Below are positions 7,971 to 15,759 of a stretch of 64,000 nucleotides of DNA, one piece after another (position 1 is the first letter of the stretch; each line of letters starts with the position of its first letter). The DNA is from Kiritimatiellia bacterium (GTDB lineage Bacteria > Verrucomicrobiota > Kiritimatiellia > RFP12 > UBA1067). The position numbers were made by a program, and so were the translations under genes. The notes beneath the pieces are model-generated. The model worked only from the letters and a program-made list of their open reading frames with translations, was not told the DNA's origin and searched no databases. The DNA lies in NCBI GenBank assembly GCA_017454745.1, contig JAFTCL010000001.1, positions 186,001 to 250,000 on the forward strand, read 5' to 3'.

Positions 7971-8645
7971 ATGTCTGAAGAGATCATTATCAAGGCCGAG
8001 GAGCGGACCGAGAAAGGGTCCGGAGCCGCAGGCCGTTTACGCCGGGCCGACTATGTCCCGGCGGCTATGAACCGCATCGGGGGCGACACGATGCTGCTGA
8101 AACTCAACCAGCACGACTTTAAGGCCCTCCTGAAGCGCCACGGCGATGAGCAGTTGCTGCTTAAGCTCGACATTAACGGACAGTCGATCCACGCTTTGAT
8201 GCGCGAGATCCAACTCGACGTCTTGACCGGCGACCCGATCCACGCCGATTTCGGCGAGGTCAACATGAACGTCAAGATTCGTGTCCAAGTCCCGATCCGT
8301 CTCGTCGGCGATCCAATCGGCGTCAAGCAGGACGGCGGCATCCTCCAGCAGCTGGTGCGCCATATCGAAGTTGAGTGCCTCCCCGCCGATGTCGTGGAGG
8401 AGTTCACCGTTGACGTCTCCGGTCTGAAGCTGGGCGATTCCCTGTTCGCCCGCGAAATCCCGCTGGATGCCAAGTACACTTTGGTGATTGGTAAGGAACG
8501 CATGGCGGTTGCAACCGTCCAGAGCGTTAAGGAAGAGGAAGAGCCCGTCGCGACGGATGAAGCCGCCGCCGAGCCCGAAGTCATCGCCAAGGGCAAGAAG
8601 GAAGAGGAAGCCCCGGCGGCTGACGCTAACTCGAAGAAGAAATAA
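7971..8645 (+). CDS. rplY: 50S ribosomal protein L25/Ctc (TL5 family)
   Basis: 5S rRNA-binding protein L25 in the long Ctc/TL5 form: N-terminal beta-barrel 5S-binding domain (about 1-90, EERTEKGSGAAGRLRR) followed by the TL5 C-terminal domain (about 95-185, including VQVPIRLVGDPIGVKQDGG). The ATG at 7971 was chosen over an upstream in-frame ATG (7905) because the family starts there. 224 residues includes about 40 residues of Glu/Ala/Lys-rich low-complexity tail. The stretch 7839-7970 between prs and this gene shows no terminator. Confidence 0.93.
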   Translation: MSEEIIIKAEERTEKGSGAAGRLRRADYVPAAMNRIGGDTMLLKLNQHDFKALLKRHGDEQLLLKLDINGQSIHALMREIQLDVLTGDPIHADFGEVNMNVKIRVQVPIRLVGDPIGVKQDGGILQQLVRHIEVECLPADVVEEFTVDVSGLKLGDSLFAREIPLDAKYTLVIGKERMAVATVQSVKEEEEPVATDEAAAEPEVIAKGKKEEEAPAADANSKKK

Positions 8646-8662
8646 CGGGAGGTGCTGGCCGC

Positions 8663-9277
8663 GTGAAGGTGATTGCGGGACTGGGAAACCCGGGACGGGA
8701 CTACGAGCGGACGCCGCATAACGTGGGCTTCGACGTGGTTGACCTGCTGGCCGAAAGGCTGGGAGCCGCCTGGAAGAACAGTTCCAAGTTTCACGCCCTG
8801 ACTGCCCGCGCCCAATTCGCGGGCGAAGCCCTGATGCTGGTGAAGCCCCAGACGTTCATGAACCTGAGCGGAACCAGCGTGGCGCCGCTGTTGGCTTACT
8901 TCGGCGGTTCCCCGGCAGACTTGACCGTGGTGCTGGATGACGTGAACCTGCCCCTGGGCAGGTTGCGGATCCGCCCCGGCGGCAGCGCCGGCGGGCACAA
9001 CGGGCTGGCGAGTCTCATCGGCTCGATCGGTACCGACGTATTCGCAAGGGTCAGGCTGGGCATGGGCAGGCAAACCCGCGGCACGCTGGTTGACCATGTG
9101 TTGGGCAAGTTCGACGCCGAGCGCTGGGAGACCGTTCGCGGGGCCGAGCAAACCGCCGCCGACGCGGTGCAACTCCTGTTGGAAGAAGGTTTGGATTCAG
9201 CAATGAACCGGTACAACGGCTGGACGCCCGACGCGCCACCGCCGAAACCGGAAAGTGAGAATGGAATTTCCACATGA
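8663..9277 (+). CDS. pth: Peptidyl-tRNA hydrolase
   Basis: Releases peptides from drop-off peptidyl-tRNA. Starts with GTG behind a strong GGGAGGTG. Family motifs: GLGNPGRDYERTPHNVGF with the N-terminal substrate asparagine and catalytic histidine (HN), KPQTFMNLSG with the second conserved asparagine, the aspartate in VVLDDVNLP, and GGSAGGHNGLASL. 204 residues, slightly extended by a Pro-rich C-terminus. The stop overlaps the rpsF start (ATGA). Confidence 0.97.
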   Translation: MKVIAGLGNPGRDYERTPHNVGFDVVDLLAERLGAAWKNSSKFHALTARAQFAGEALMLVKPQTFMNLSGTSVAPLLAYFGGSPADLTVVLDDVNLPLGRLRIRPGGSAGGHNGLASLIGSIGTDVFARVRLGMGRQTRGTLVDHVLGKFDAERWETVRGAEQTAADAVQLLLEEGLDSAMNRYNGWTPDAPPPKPESENGIST

Positions 9278-9675
9278 AAACGTACACTGGCTTGTATATC
9301 TTCGCCGCCACGGCGAAGGATGACGTCCTGGACGCCCAGGTCGAAAAGGCGGCGAACGAAATCACCCGCCTTTCTGGTAAGGTGCTCGAAACCGAGATTA
9401 TCGGCAAAAAGACTTTTGCCCGCCCGATGCACAAGCGGGATTGCGGCGTGTACGTCAAGCTCCGTTTCGAGCTTGACCCCGCCAACATCGCCCCGCTTAA
9501 CGCCCGCTACCGCCTGATGGAGGAGGTTTTCCGCGTGCAGTTCAACGTGGTTGACCAACGCCTTGAGAAGCGCCTCGCCGCCCAGGCCGAGGTCCGTAAG
9601 GCCCGCGAGGCCGCCAAAGCCGCCAAGGCCGAGGCCGCCGCGAAAGAGCAACCCGCCGCGAGCGAGGAAGCCTAA
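9274..9675 (+). CDS. rpsF: 30S ribosomal protein S6
   Basis: S6 of the 30S platform, partner of S18. Core residues about 1-95 include YTGLYIFAATAKDD, GKKTFARPMHKRDCGVYVK and YRLMEEVFRVQF. The remaining 35 or so residues are an Ala/Lys/Glu-rich low-complexity tail. It begins the conserved rpsF-ssb-rpsR-rplI block and is coupled to pth by a four-base overlap. Confidence 0.96.
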   Translation: MKTYTGLYIFAATAKDDVLDAQVEKAANEITRLSGKVLETEIIGKKTFARPMHKRDCGVYVKLRFELDPANIAPLNARYRLMEEVFRVQFNVVDQRLEKRLAAQAEVRKAREAAKAAKAEAAAKEQPAASEEA

Positions 9676-9707
9676 ACCCCCAACCCGGTAAGATTGGTAA
9701 ATCCGAC

Positions 9708-10178
9708 ATGGCATCGTTCAACAAAGTCATTCTGATTGGCAACCTCACGCGAGACCCGGAAATCCGCGTCTCACCGTCGGGTGTCAAGGTGGCCGACCTC
9801 CGTCTGGCCCTTTCCGAGACTTGGCGCGACCGCACCTCCGGCGAAAACCGAGAGGTGGTTTGCTACGTTGACGTTGTCGCTTGGGACCGCCAAGCGGAGT
9901 TCTGCGCCAAATACTTCAAGAAGGGCAGCCCGCTTTTGGTGGATGGCCGTCTCCAGATGGACGAGTGGACTACGCAGCAAGGCGAAAAGCGCAGCCGTCT
10001 CCGCGTCCGGGCCGACGCGATCAAGTTCGTCGGTTCCCGCCGTGAGGGCGATGCCGCTTCCGGCGCTGCCACCGCCCAATCAGGCCCCGCCGCCACCTCT
10101 GGCAATCCCGGCCCGGTTCCGCCCCCGACGCCGCCAACAAGCCCCGTCACCGATGATCCGGACGATTTGCCGTTCTAA
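9708..10178 (+). CDS. ssb: Single-stranded DNA-binding protein
   Basis: OB-fold protein that coats ssDNA during replication and repair. Residues 1-110 form the OB domain (SFNKVILIGNLTRDPEIRV, YVDVVAWDRQAEFCAKYFKKG). A Pro/Ala-rich linker leads to the acidic tip DDPDDLPF, which recruits partner enzymes. 156 residues, normal. Placed between the S6 and S18 genes, the widespread bacterial arrangement. Confidence 0.96.
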   Translation: MASFNKVILIGNLTRDPEIRVSPSGVKVADLRLALSETWRDRTSGENREVVCYVDVVAWDRQAEFCAKYFKKGSPLLVDGRLQMDEWTTQQGEKRSRLRVRADAIKFVGSRREGDAASGAATAQSGPAATSGNPGPVPPPTPPTSPVTDDPDDLPF

Positions 10179-10211
10179 CCCGGAAACTTTTTTAGAGAGA
10201 GGATCGATATT

Positions 10212-10469
10212 ATGGCTATGCAAAAGAGAAACAGCAACCGTCCCGCCCGCGATAACCGCGACCGCGACATGAATCAGGGCCGCGTTAAGCGCCAGCCCGC
10301 GCTCGACCCCAACGATATCGTTGATATCAACGACGTCGAGACGCTCCGCCGTTTTGTCACCGAGTTCGGCAAAATCATCCCCGCCCGCATCACCGGCGTG
10401 ACGAACGCCCAGCAGCGGCAAATCAAACGGGGTGTGCGCCGCGCCCGCAACATGGGCCTGCTGGCCTAG
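10212..10469 (+). CDS. rpsR: 30S ribosomal protein S18
   Basis: S18, partner of S6 on the platform. The core DIVDINDVETLRRFVTEFGK, IIPARITG and QRQIKRGVRRARNMGLLA is diagnostic. The N-terminal 30 residues are Arg/Asn/Asp-rich and likely disordered. 85 residues. A GAGAGGA Shine-Dalgarno precedes the ATG. The cysteines that bind zinc in some S18 proteins are absent. Confidence 0.95.
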   Translation: MAMQKRNSNRPARDNRDRDMNQGRVKRQPALDPNDIVDINDVETLRRFVTEFGKIIPARITGVTNAQQRQIKRGVRRARNMGLLA

Positions 10470-10489
10470 AACCCGAAAGGAGTCTAATC

Positions 10490-10945
10490 ATGGCACACGT
10501 TGAATTGTTGCTGTTGTCTGATGTAAAGTTCCTCGGCAAGGCCGGTGACGTGGTTAAGGTGGCCGGCGGCTACGCCCGCAACTACCTTTTACCGCAGGAT
10601 CTCGCCGCGCCCGTCTCCAAAAATGCGCTGCGCCGCCTCGAAAAGCTCCGCAAGGAGCGCGAAGAATTGGCCCGCATCCAGTTGGCCGAGGCGAAGGCGA
10701 AGGCCGCCACGCTGGCGAAAACCGCCATCACCATCAAGGCTAAGACGGTTGACGAGACCCGCCTTTACGGTTCGGTCGGTGTTCAGGATATCTTGAACGC
10801 TCTCGAAGGCAAAATCGCCCTCGACAAGTCGCAGATCGAGCTGGACGAGCCCTTTAAGGAGATCGGTGAGTTCGAGGTGCCGGTCAAGCTTCACGCCGAC
10901 CTCACCCAGAACATCAAAGTCACCATCGTCAGCGACGCCGAGTAA
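10490..10945 (+). CDS. rplI: 50S ribosomal protein L9
   Basis: L9, with the globular N-terminal domain (VELLLLSDVKFLGKAGDVVK and GYARNYLLPQ), a long connecting helix (about 45-75) and a C-terminal RNA-binding domain. 151 residues, typical. AAAGGAGT lies 7 bases before the ATG. It ends the rpsF-ssb-rpsR-rplI block and is followed by a strong terminator. Confidence 0.97.
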   Translation: MAHVELLLLSDVKFLGKAGDVVKVAGGYARNYLLPQDLAAPVSKNALRRLEKLRKEREELARIQLAEAKAKAATLAKTAITIKAKTVDETRLYGSVGVQDILNALEGKIALDKSQIELDEPFKEIGEFEVPVKLHADLTQNIKVTIVSDAE

Positions 10946-10959
10946 TTCCCGCGCGAAGC

Positions 10960-10999
10960 GAAAAAAACGGACAGCCGACCGGCTGCCCGTTTTTTTTTT
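10960..10999. terminator. Bidirectional Rho-independent terminator
   Basis: Stem 10967-10976 with 10981-10990 (loop GACC, one mismatch), followed by about nine T on the plus strand and preceded by seven A, so it can also stop minus-strand transcripts. It separates rplI from the convergent beta-helix gene. Confidence 0.85.
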
Positions 11000-11044
11000 A
11001 CGCTAAAATGGCAACCCGGCGAAATCTGGTTGCCAACGGCGGGA

Positions 11045-14000
11045 TTATTGTAATATGAAAACCGTTCCGGCGTAGAGCAGCAACAACTTGTTCTCGTTGT
11101 CCAGCATTACACGAAGGCTTTCTATTTCCGTACCGTTAATTGACACCTTCCAATCTTTAAGGTCGGCACTCTTGCTATTGGCCGGGTTCACGGTCAACGG
11201 AAGCTGGTAGTTGTTCAGCGAGACTCCAACAGGGAAGTTTTCCACCTCCAGCCGCCCGTCGGCACCGGCCCGGAAGTCATTCACTGTACCGCCGCCTAAC
11301 TTCAAGTCAACCCGGAAACCAGGAATGACCATAGCGGCGTCGTTTACATTCACCACGGCACCGAAATCCACCTGCACCAGCGAGGCCAAAGCCGTGTTTT
11401 CCGAAACGCCGCTGAAATGGTAATCCCCATAGGGCGAAACCGAGGCGAAGTAGGAGGAAGGCTGTGCAACCCCGCTCTGCTGGTCTAGAGTCTCCCACAC
11501 CTCGCCGTCCACGCTACCCTCAATCTTCCATGCGCACGGAGTACGGCCGAGCGAGTCGTTGGCGGTCAGGAAATTGTAGGAATAAACTGGTTCGGTGTTA
11601 TCCGCCAAATGCATGGTGATGACGCGGTAGTTTGCCGGATCCCCCCGCATATCGTTGCTGGTGGCGCACCATTTGGTACCGGTGTTACCGTCGAACAACC
11701 GATCGGCGTCTTCGTTGTTGCCGTGAGCGTATGAACCGCCGCGGCAGAAATACCCGGCGGGAATCGCAGTGGCGGCAACGCCGTCATTGATGAACATTTG
11801 CAACCCCGCATTGACGCGGTTTCCGTTTACATCGTTAAGCTGCAGTTCGGACAGCTGCATGATAGTGTTGCCGCAGGTCTGCATAAAGGTCACACGGATG
11901 TACTTGCCGTAGAACTTGCTGTAAAACGCGCCGCCGTTCGAGAAGGTGTAATTTTCGCCGTTGTTAAAGGCAATCTTGTAATGGTTGGCGTCACTCGGAT
12001 ACGCCTGAACGCTGTTCTTGACATCCAGCGTGTCCCAAGTGAGTCCGTCACGACTGCCTTGGAGTATCCAGTCCTTCGGCATGCGCTCGTTGTGGTCGTT
12101 AGCGGTAAAGAAGTTGTAGCTGACAATCGGATTGGCGTCATTGGCCAACCGCATACTGATCACCCTGAACATCGAAGGATGCCCGCCGATGGTTTCGTTG
12201 TTGCAGAATTTGGTGTTAACGTTGTTGTCGAACATCTTTTCCGGCCCTTCATGCCAAGTGTCATTGTCGGTGTAGACATATTCGCCGCCAATAGAGAATT
12301 GACCGGCGTCCAACGCCGAAGGCGCAAGCCAGTTGGCCGCACGGACGAGGTTCAGGTTCTGCGCCTCCCCGGACTCGTCATACAGGTGGAACTCCGAAAG
12401 CTGAAAAGTCCCGCCGGTGGACTTAATGATTAACCGGAAATACTTGCCGTCATAACTGCTGGCAACACCAGACGCGCTTCCGAAGTTTATGGTGCCGCGT
12501 TCGGCGTGGGTCACCCCGGTATAGGTGTTGGTGTTGCAGATGGTCAACTCGCCGTCGCCGACCATGCTCACCCCGCCGTCGCCGGTAACGCCGCCCCGGA
12601 TGTATCCGCCGCCGCTGAGCAGGGTCGCTCCGTTCCTAAGCTCCACCGTGCCGTCATTATCGATGGACTGCACCGCCACCTCTCCGCCGTCCGCAACGAA
12701 GGAGGCTCCTTTTTCAACAGTGATGATGGAATCGCGGCCGAATGACCCGCCGCCGATAGAGAAGGGGGTAGACCACTCGAAGCGGTCGTAAGGCGCCATG
12801 TAACCGGTCTGGACGTCCAAATCGGTCCAAGTCTCGCCATCGTCATTGCTGCCCTGCAAGCGCCAAGCCGTGGGATCACGATCCGGATGGTCGTTTGCGG
12901 TACAAATGGCGTAGTGGGTAATGCGGCGGGGTTCGGCGTAATCTAGCCGTACCCAGACCCGCTCCGTGTCTTCAGCCGTGCCGGTAGCACGGAAATCCAG
13001 CCATTTGGTTTTGATATTACCGTCCACCAGATTGTTAGGGTTTTCGTTATCCGGATAAGATAAGTCCATTGTTCCCTTATTGGAATCGAAACCGATGCTG
13101 TCATACTCGCGGGTGATATCGTTGGCGCCATCCATCAACTTCAACTCCGCAATCTGCATGGAGTTGGCTTCGGCCCCCTTGTAGCCATCGACCTTTAAAC
13201 GGAAGCTGCGATAGCGCGGCATTTCGCTGTTAACGACCTTAACCGTTCCCTCTTTAACCGTGATCCCCTTGGAAAGGTGGGCCTTGACCGTCATTTCTCC
13301 ATTGCCGATTTTCCCGACAATCGCGTTATCCTTGGTGGAATGGGAAAGTGTCATATCACCAAGTTCTCCCATATTGACGGTAGCGGCGGCGGAGGAGTTG
13401 AATACGTACGCCTCGCCCGCCTGCCCGTTAATGGTAACATTGCAACCGGCCAAATCAAGCCGCCCGCCGTTACCGGTCAGCTTACCCTTACCCGCGCCGT
13501 GCGGCAAAAGGTCGTGGTGGCGGAGCCGCAACGTGCCGCTATCCAGCACCGTGTCGCCGTTGTAGTCAATGACAAAATCGGTCAAGCCGTTGGCGCCCAA
13601 AATAAATTTTTCGGAGCCGCTAAGACGGAAGCCGCCCTCGCCGAACATGTGGAGATGGCTCGAAGCAAATCCAATCCGGTTGGTGCCGATGGAGAAATCA
13701 ATATAATTGCCGCTGGTAGCCTCGAATTCTAAAACCCCGTTCTGCCCGGAATAGGCAACGCTGTCGTAGACCCGCATAGGCTTAATCACGCCACCGTCGG
13801 CAACGATGCGCGAACGAGAGTCGTCGTTACGGGTGAAACGGGATCCGAGATTAATAAAACTTCCGGCACCGAGAACCAACCGGTTCAAAACCGTATTCAG
13901 ATCCGACCCGTCGGTCAAAGCGTTTGGAGCGAAACGCACCTCCCCGCTTACATTCAGCGCGGCGTTTTCCAAATTCACCTTACCGCTGACCTTATAACGG

Positions 14001-15565
14001 TCGCCTGTGTTACCGCCGATAATCATGTTGCCGTTGACGTCGATTATGCTGTTGCTGGCGACATTCAGCGTACCGTCGCCGGAATCGTACCCTACCCGCA
14101 TTTCGTTGGTGATAAGCCGGCCGTTGTTGATGTTCAGGACCGCCGCAGTGTTGGTGCCTTGGATGGAAAATGTGCCGGACTGCCGATATGTAAGGGCGTT
14201 GGACGAGAAGCGAATGAAGTCTTCCTGTCCCGGCTCAATACAACGGTTTCCAGAGAAGTTGAATGCGCCGCTAGCGCCGCTGAGATAGAGTGGCAGCGTG
14301 TCCAAACCGGTTCCGGTAAGGGTCAGCGTCGCGCCATGGCCGACCAAGCCGAACGGACTTGCCACTGAAACCTCGGAATGAGTCACGGGGCCGTAAACCG
14401 AACCGCCCCAGCCCCACGCCGGGCCGCCGAGCTGGTCGGTGTAATACAACGGAGCCATTGCCAGCAAATCCAATCCGCTTTGGATCTGGGTCTGCACCAC
14501 GAACAGCCCGCCCTCCGGTTCGTCATCCTGGTTTTCGTAGGTGATTTTATCAAGGTCGGTTGCCGCCGCCGGATAGAACGTAGCGCCGCTCTTCACGAGT
14601 ACCGTTTGTCCCTCTAACAGCGGGCGCCCCAACGAAAAGATTCCCTCCGCGACGGTAATCGGACCGGTGAAGGTGTTTGCCTCTTGGCTCAGACAGATCT
14701 GTAGGTAACCGCTACCGGTTTTGACAAATCCGCCCGCGCCAACAATCATGAAAAAATTGGTCTGGACAGTGGCCTGATTGAGGCGGATGTTGTGCCCGTT
14801 CGTATCGAAAACAAGATTTTTCCCCTCGTCGATGTTCCACAACAACGCGCCGGCCGAACCGCAGAAATCACTGTTGTCGCGATAGGCCCGCAGCGTGCCG
14901 CCCCGGAAGTTGAAAACCGCTCGGGCCTTGTCGTTGCGCTGGATGTGCCCGATTTCCAGCACTCCGCCCTCGTTCAAATTCACGTTGCACGATACCGCCA
15001 GATCATTTTCCACATCATATTGGCCGTAGAACGACGCCTCCAGCGTCGGGAACCAAGCGGAGCACTCCAGTTTTCGCGCGAAGGCGTAACCGGAAATGTC
15101 CAGCACCCCGAAGGACACCACATCGCGGTTGTAATTTGCGGCGAAGTCGCTGTTGCGCCCCACCGCCAACTCGCCGTCCTGCACATAAAGGGTGCCGCCG
15201 TTGGCGATATGCACCGTACCGGTTCCGCCGTTAAGACCGATGGCGAAAGCATAAGTGTTTGCCGGGGTTTCAGCGGTGTCGTACCCTTGGTAATACAAGG
15301 CCGCGCCGTTTTCAATGAATAACCGTGATTCGGTCATCTCGGCATCGGAAACCGCCGAAACCACCTTGCCGGTGGTGGTAAGTGTTGCCCCCGCCGCCAA
15401 CGTGAGCGAACCGTTCACCTTGAGTTGGGAAATTGTGTATTCCCCGCTGGCCAGAGAATCGACCGCGTATTTTTCAATCTCCCAAACGCCGCCGTCCTCC
15501 GGTACCGCCGCTTTTGCAACCGCCGCTAAAAACAACGCAGTCAAAACAAATAGCAACCTTTTCAT
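11045..15565 (-). CDS. Giant secreted beta-helix protein with three discoidin-like domains
   Basis: 1,506 residues from the ATG at 15565, which has a near-perfect GGAGGTGAT; the in-frame ATG at 15580 sits on that site and is rejected. A Sec signal peptide (KRLLFVLTALFLAAVAKA) is followed by about 750 residues of repetitive beta-strand sequence (runs such as GGTVHIANGGTLYV-like turns, NTFTGPITVAEGIFSLGR), typical of autotransporter-associated repeats. Three F5/8-type-C/discoidin-like domains follow at about 783-938, 1042-1211 and 1220-1378, each with a WRLQGSNDDGETW-type signature and ADRLFDGNTGTKW-type loops, suggesting glycan binding. The last residues are YAGTVFILQ. It is a full-length paralogue of the protein at 40829. 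No membrane barrel domain is visible, so it is not a classical autotransporter. Function: surface adhesin or glycan binder by inference. Confidence 0.85.
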   Translation of the reverse strand: MKRLLFVLTALFLAAVAKAAVPEDGGVWEIEKYAVDSLASGEYTISQLKVNGSLTLAAGATLTTTGKVVSAVSDAEMTESRLFIENGAALYYQGYDTAETPANTYAFAIGLNGGTGTVHIANGGTLYVQDGELAVGRNSDFAANYNRDVVSFGVLDISGYAFARKLECSAWFPTLEASFYGQYDVENDLAVSCNVNLNEGGVLEIGHIQRNDKARAVFNFRGGTLRAYRDNSDFCGSAGALLWNIDEGKNLVFDTNGHNIRLNQATVQTNFFMIVGAGGFVKTGSGYLQICLSQEANTFTGPITVAEGIFSLGRPLLEGQTVLVKSGATFYPAAATDLDKITYENQDDEPEGGLFVVQTQIQSGLDLLAMAPLYYTDQLGGPAWGWGGSVYGPVTHSEVSVASPFGLVGHGATLTLTGTGLDTLPLYLSGASGAFNFSGNRCIEPGQEDFIRFSSNALTYRQSGTFSIQGTNTAAVLNINNGRLITNEMRVGYDSGDGTLNVASNSIIDVNGNMIIGGNTGDRYKVSGKVNLENAALNVSGEVRFAPNALTDGSDLNTVLNRLVLGAGSFINLGSRFTRNDDSRSRIVADGGVIKPMRVYDSVAYSGQNGVLEFEATSGNYIDFSIGTNRIGFASSHLHMFGEGGFRLSGSEKFILGANGLTDFVIDYNGDTVLDSGTLRLRHHDLLPHGAGKGKLTGNGGRLDLAGCNVTINGQAGEAYVFNSSAAATVNMGELGDMTLSHSTKDNAIVGKIGNGEMTVKAHLSKGITVKEGTVKVVNSEMPRYRSFRLKVDGYKGAEANSMQIAELKLMDGANDITREYDSIGFDSNKGTMDLSYPDNENPNNLVDGNIKTKWLDFRATGTAEDTERVWVRLDYAEPRRITHYAICTANDHPDRDPTAWRLQGSNDDGETWTDLDVQTGYMAPYDRFEWSTPFSIGGGSFGRDSIITVEKGASFVADGGEVAVQSIDNDGTVELRNGATLLSGGGYIRGGVTGDGGVSMVGDGELTICNTNTYTGVTHAERGTINFGSASGVASSYDGKYFRLIIKSTGGTFQLSEFHLYDESGEAQNLNLVRAANWLAPSALDAGQFSIGGEYVYTDNDTWHEGPEKMFDNNVNTKFCNNETIGGHPSMFRVISMRLANDANPIVSYNFFTANDHNERMPKDWILQGSRDGLTWDTLDVKNSVQAYPSDANHYKIAFNNGENYTFSNGGAFYSKFYGKYIRVTFMQTCGNTIMQLSELQLNDVNGNRVNAGLQMFINDGVAATAIPAGYFCRGGSYAHGNNEDADRLFDGNTGTKWCATSNDMRGDPANYRVITMHLADNTEPVYSYNFLTANDSLGRTPCAWKIEGSVDGEVWETLDQQSGVAQPSSYFASVSPYGDYHFSGVSENTALASLVQVDFGAVVNVNDAAMVIPGFRVDLKLGGGTVNDFRAGADGRLEVENFPVGVSLNNYQLPLTVNPANSKSADLKDWKVSINGTEIESLRVMLDNENKLLLLYAGTVFILQ

Positions 15566-15631
15566 TTGTATCACCTCCATGCAACCGACATCAATTCAAA
15601 ATAGAACCTATAACGATTAAACCATGATTGT

Positions 15632-15660
15632 AATATACATGGGAAAAAGCTGCAAGTCAA
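15632..15660 (-). promoter_or_regulatory. Sigma-70-type promoter of the 1,506-residue protein
   Basis: On the minus strand TTGACT (15655-15660), 17-base spacer, TATATT (15632-15637); predicted start near 15626, leaving a leader of about 60 bases. Confidence 0.6.
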
Positions 15661-15759
15661 GGTCAAAAAGGTGTGGTTTGATTTAGTCACGGACATCCAG
15701 GCGACCGCAAGGCGATGCGGTAGCCTGAAGAAAAGAGTCGGGAATGTTAAGCAAACGCT

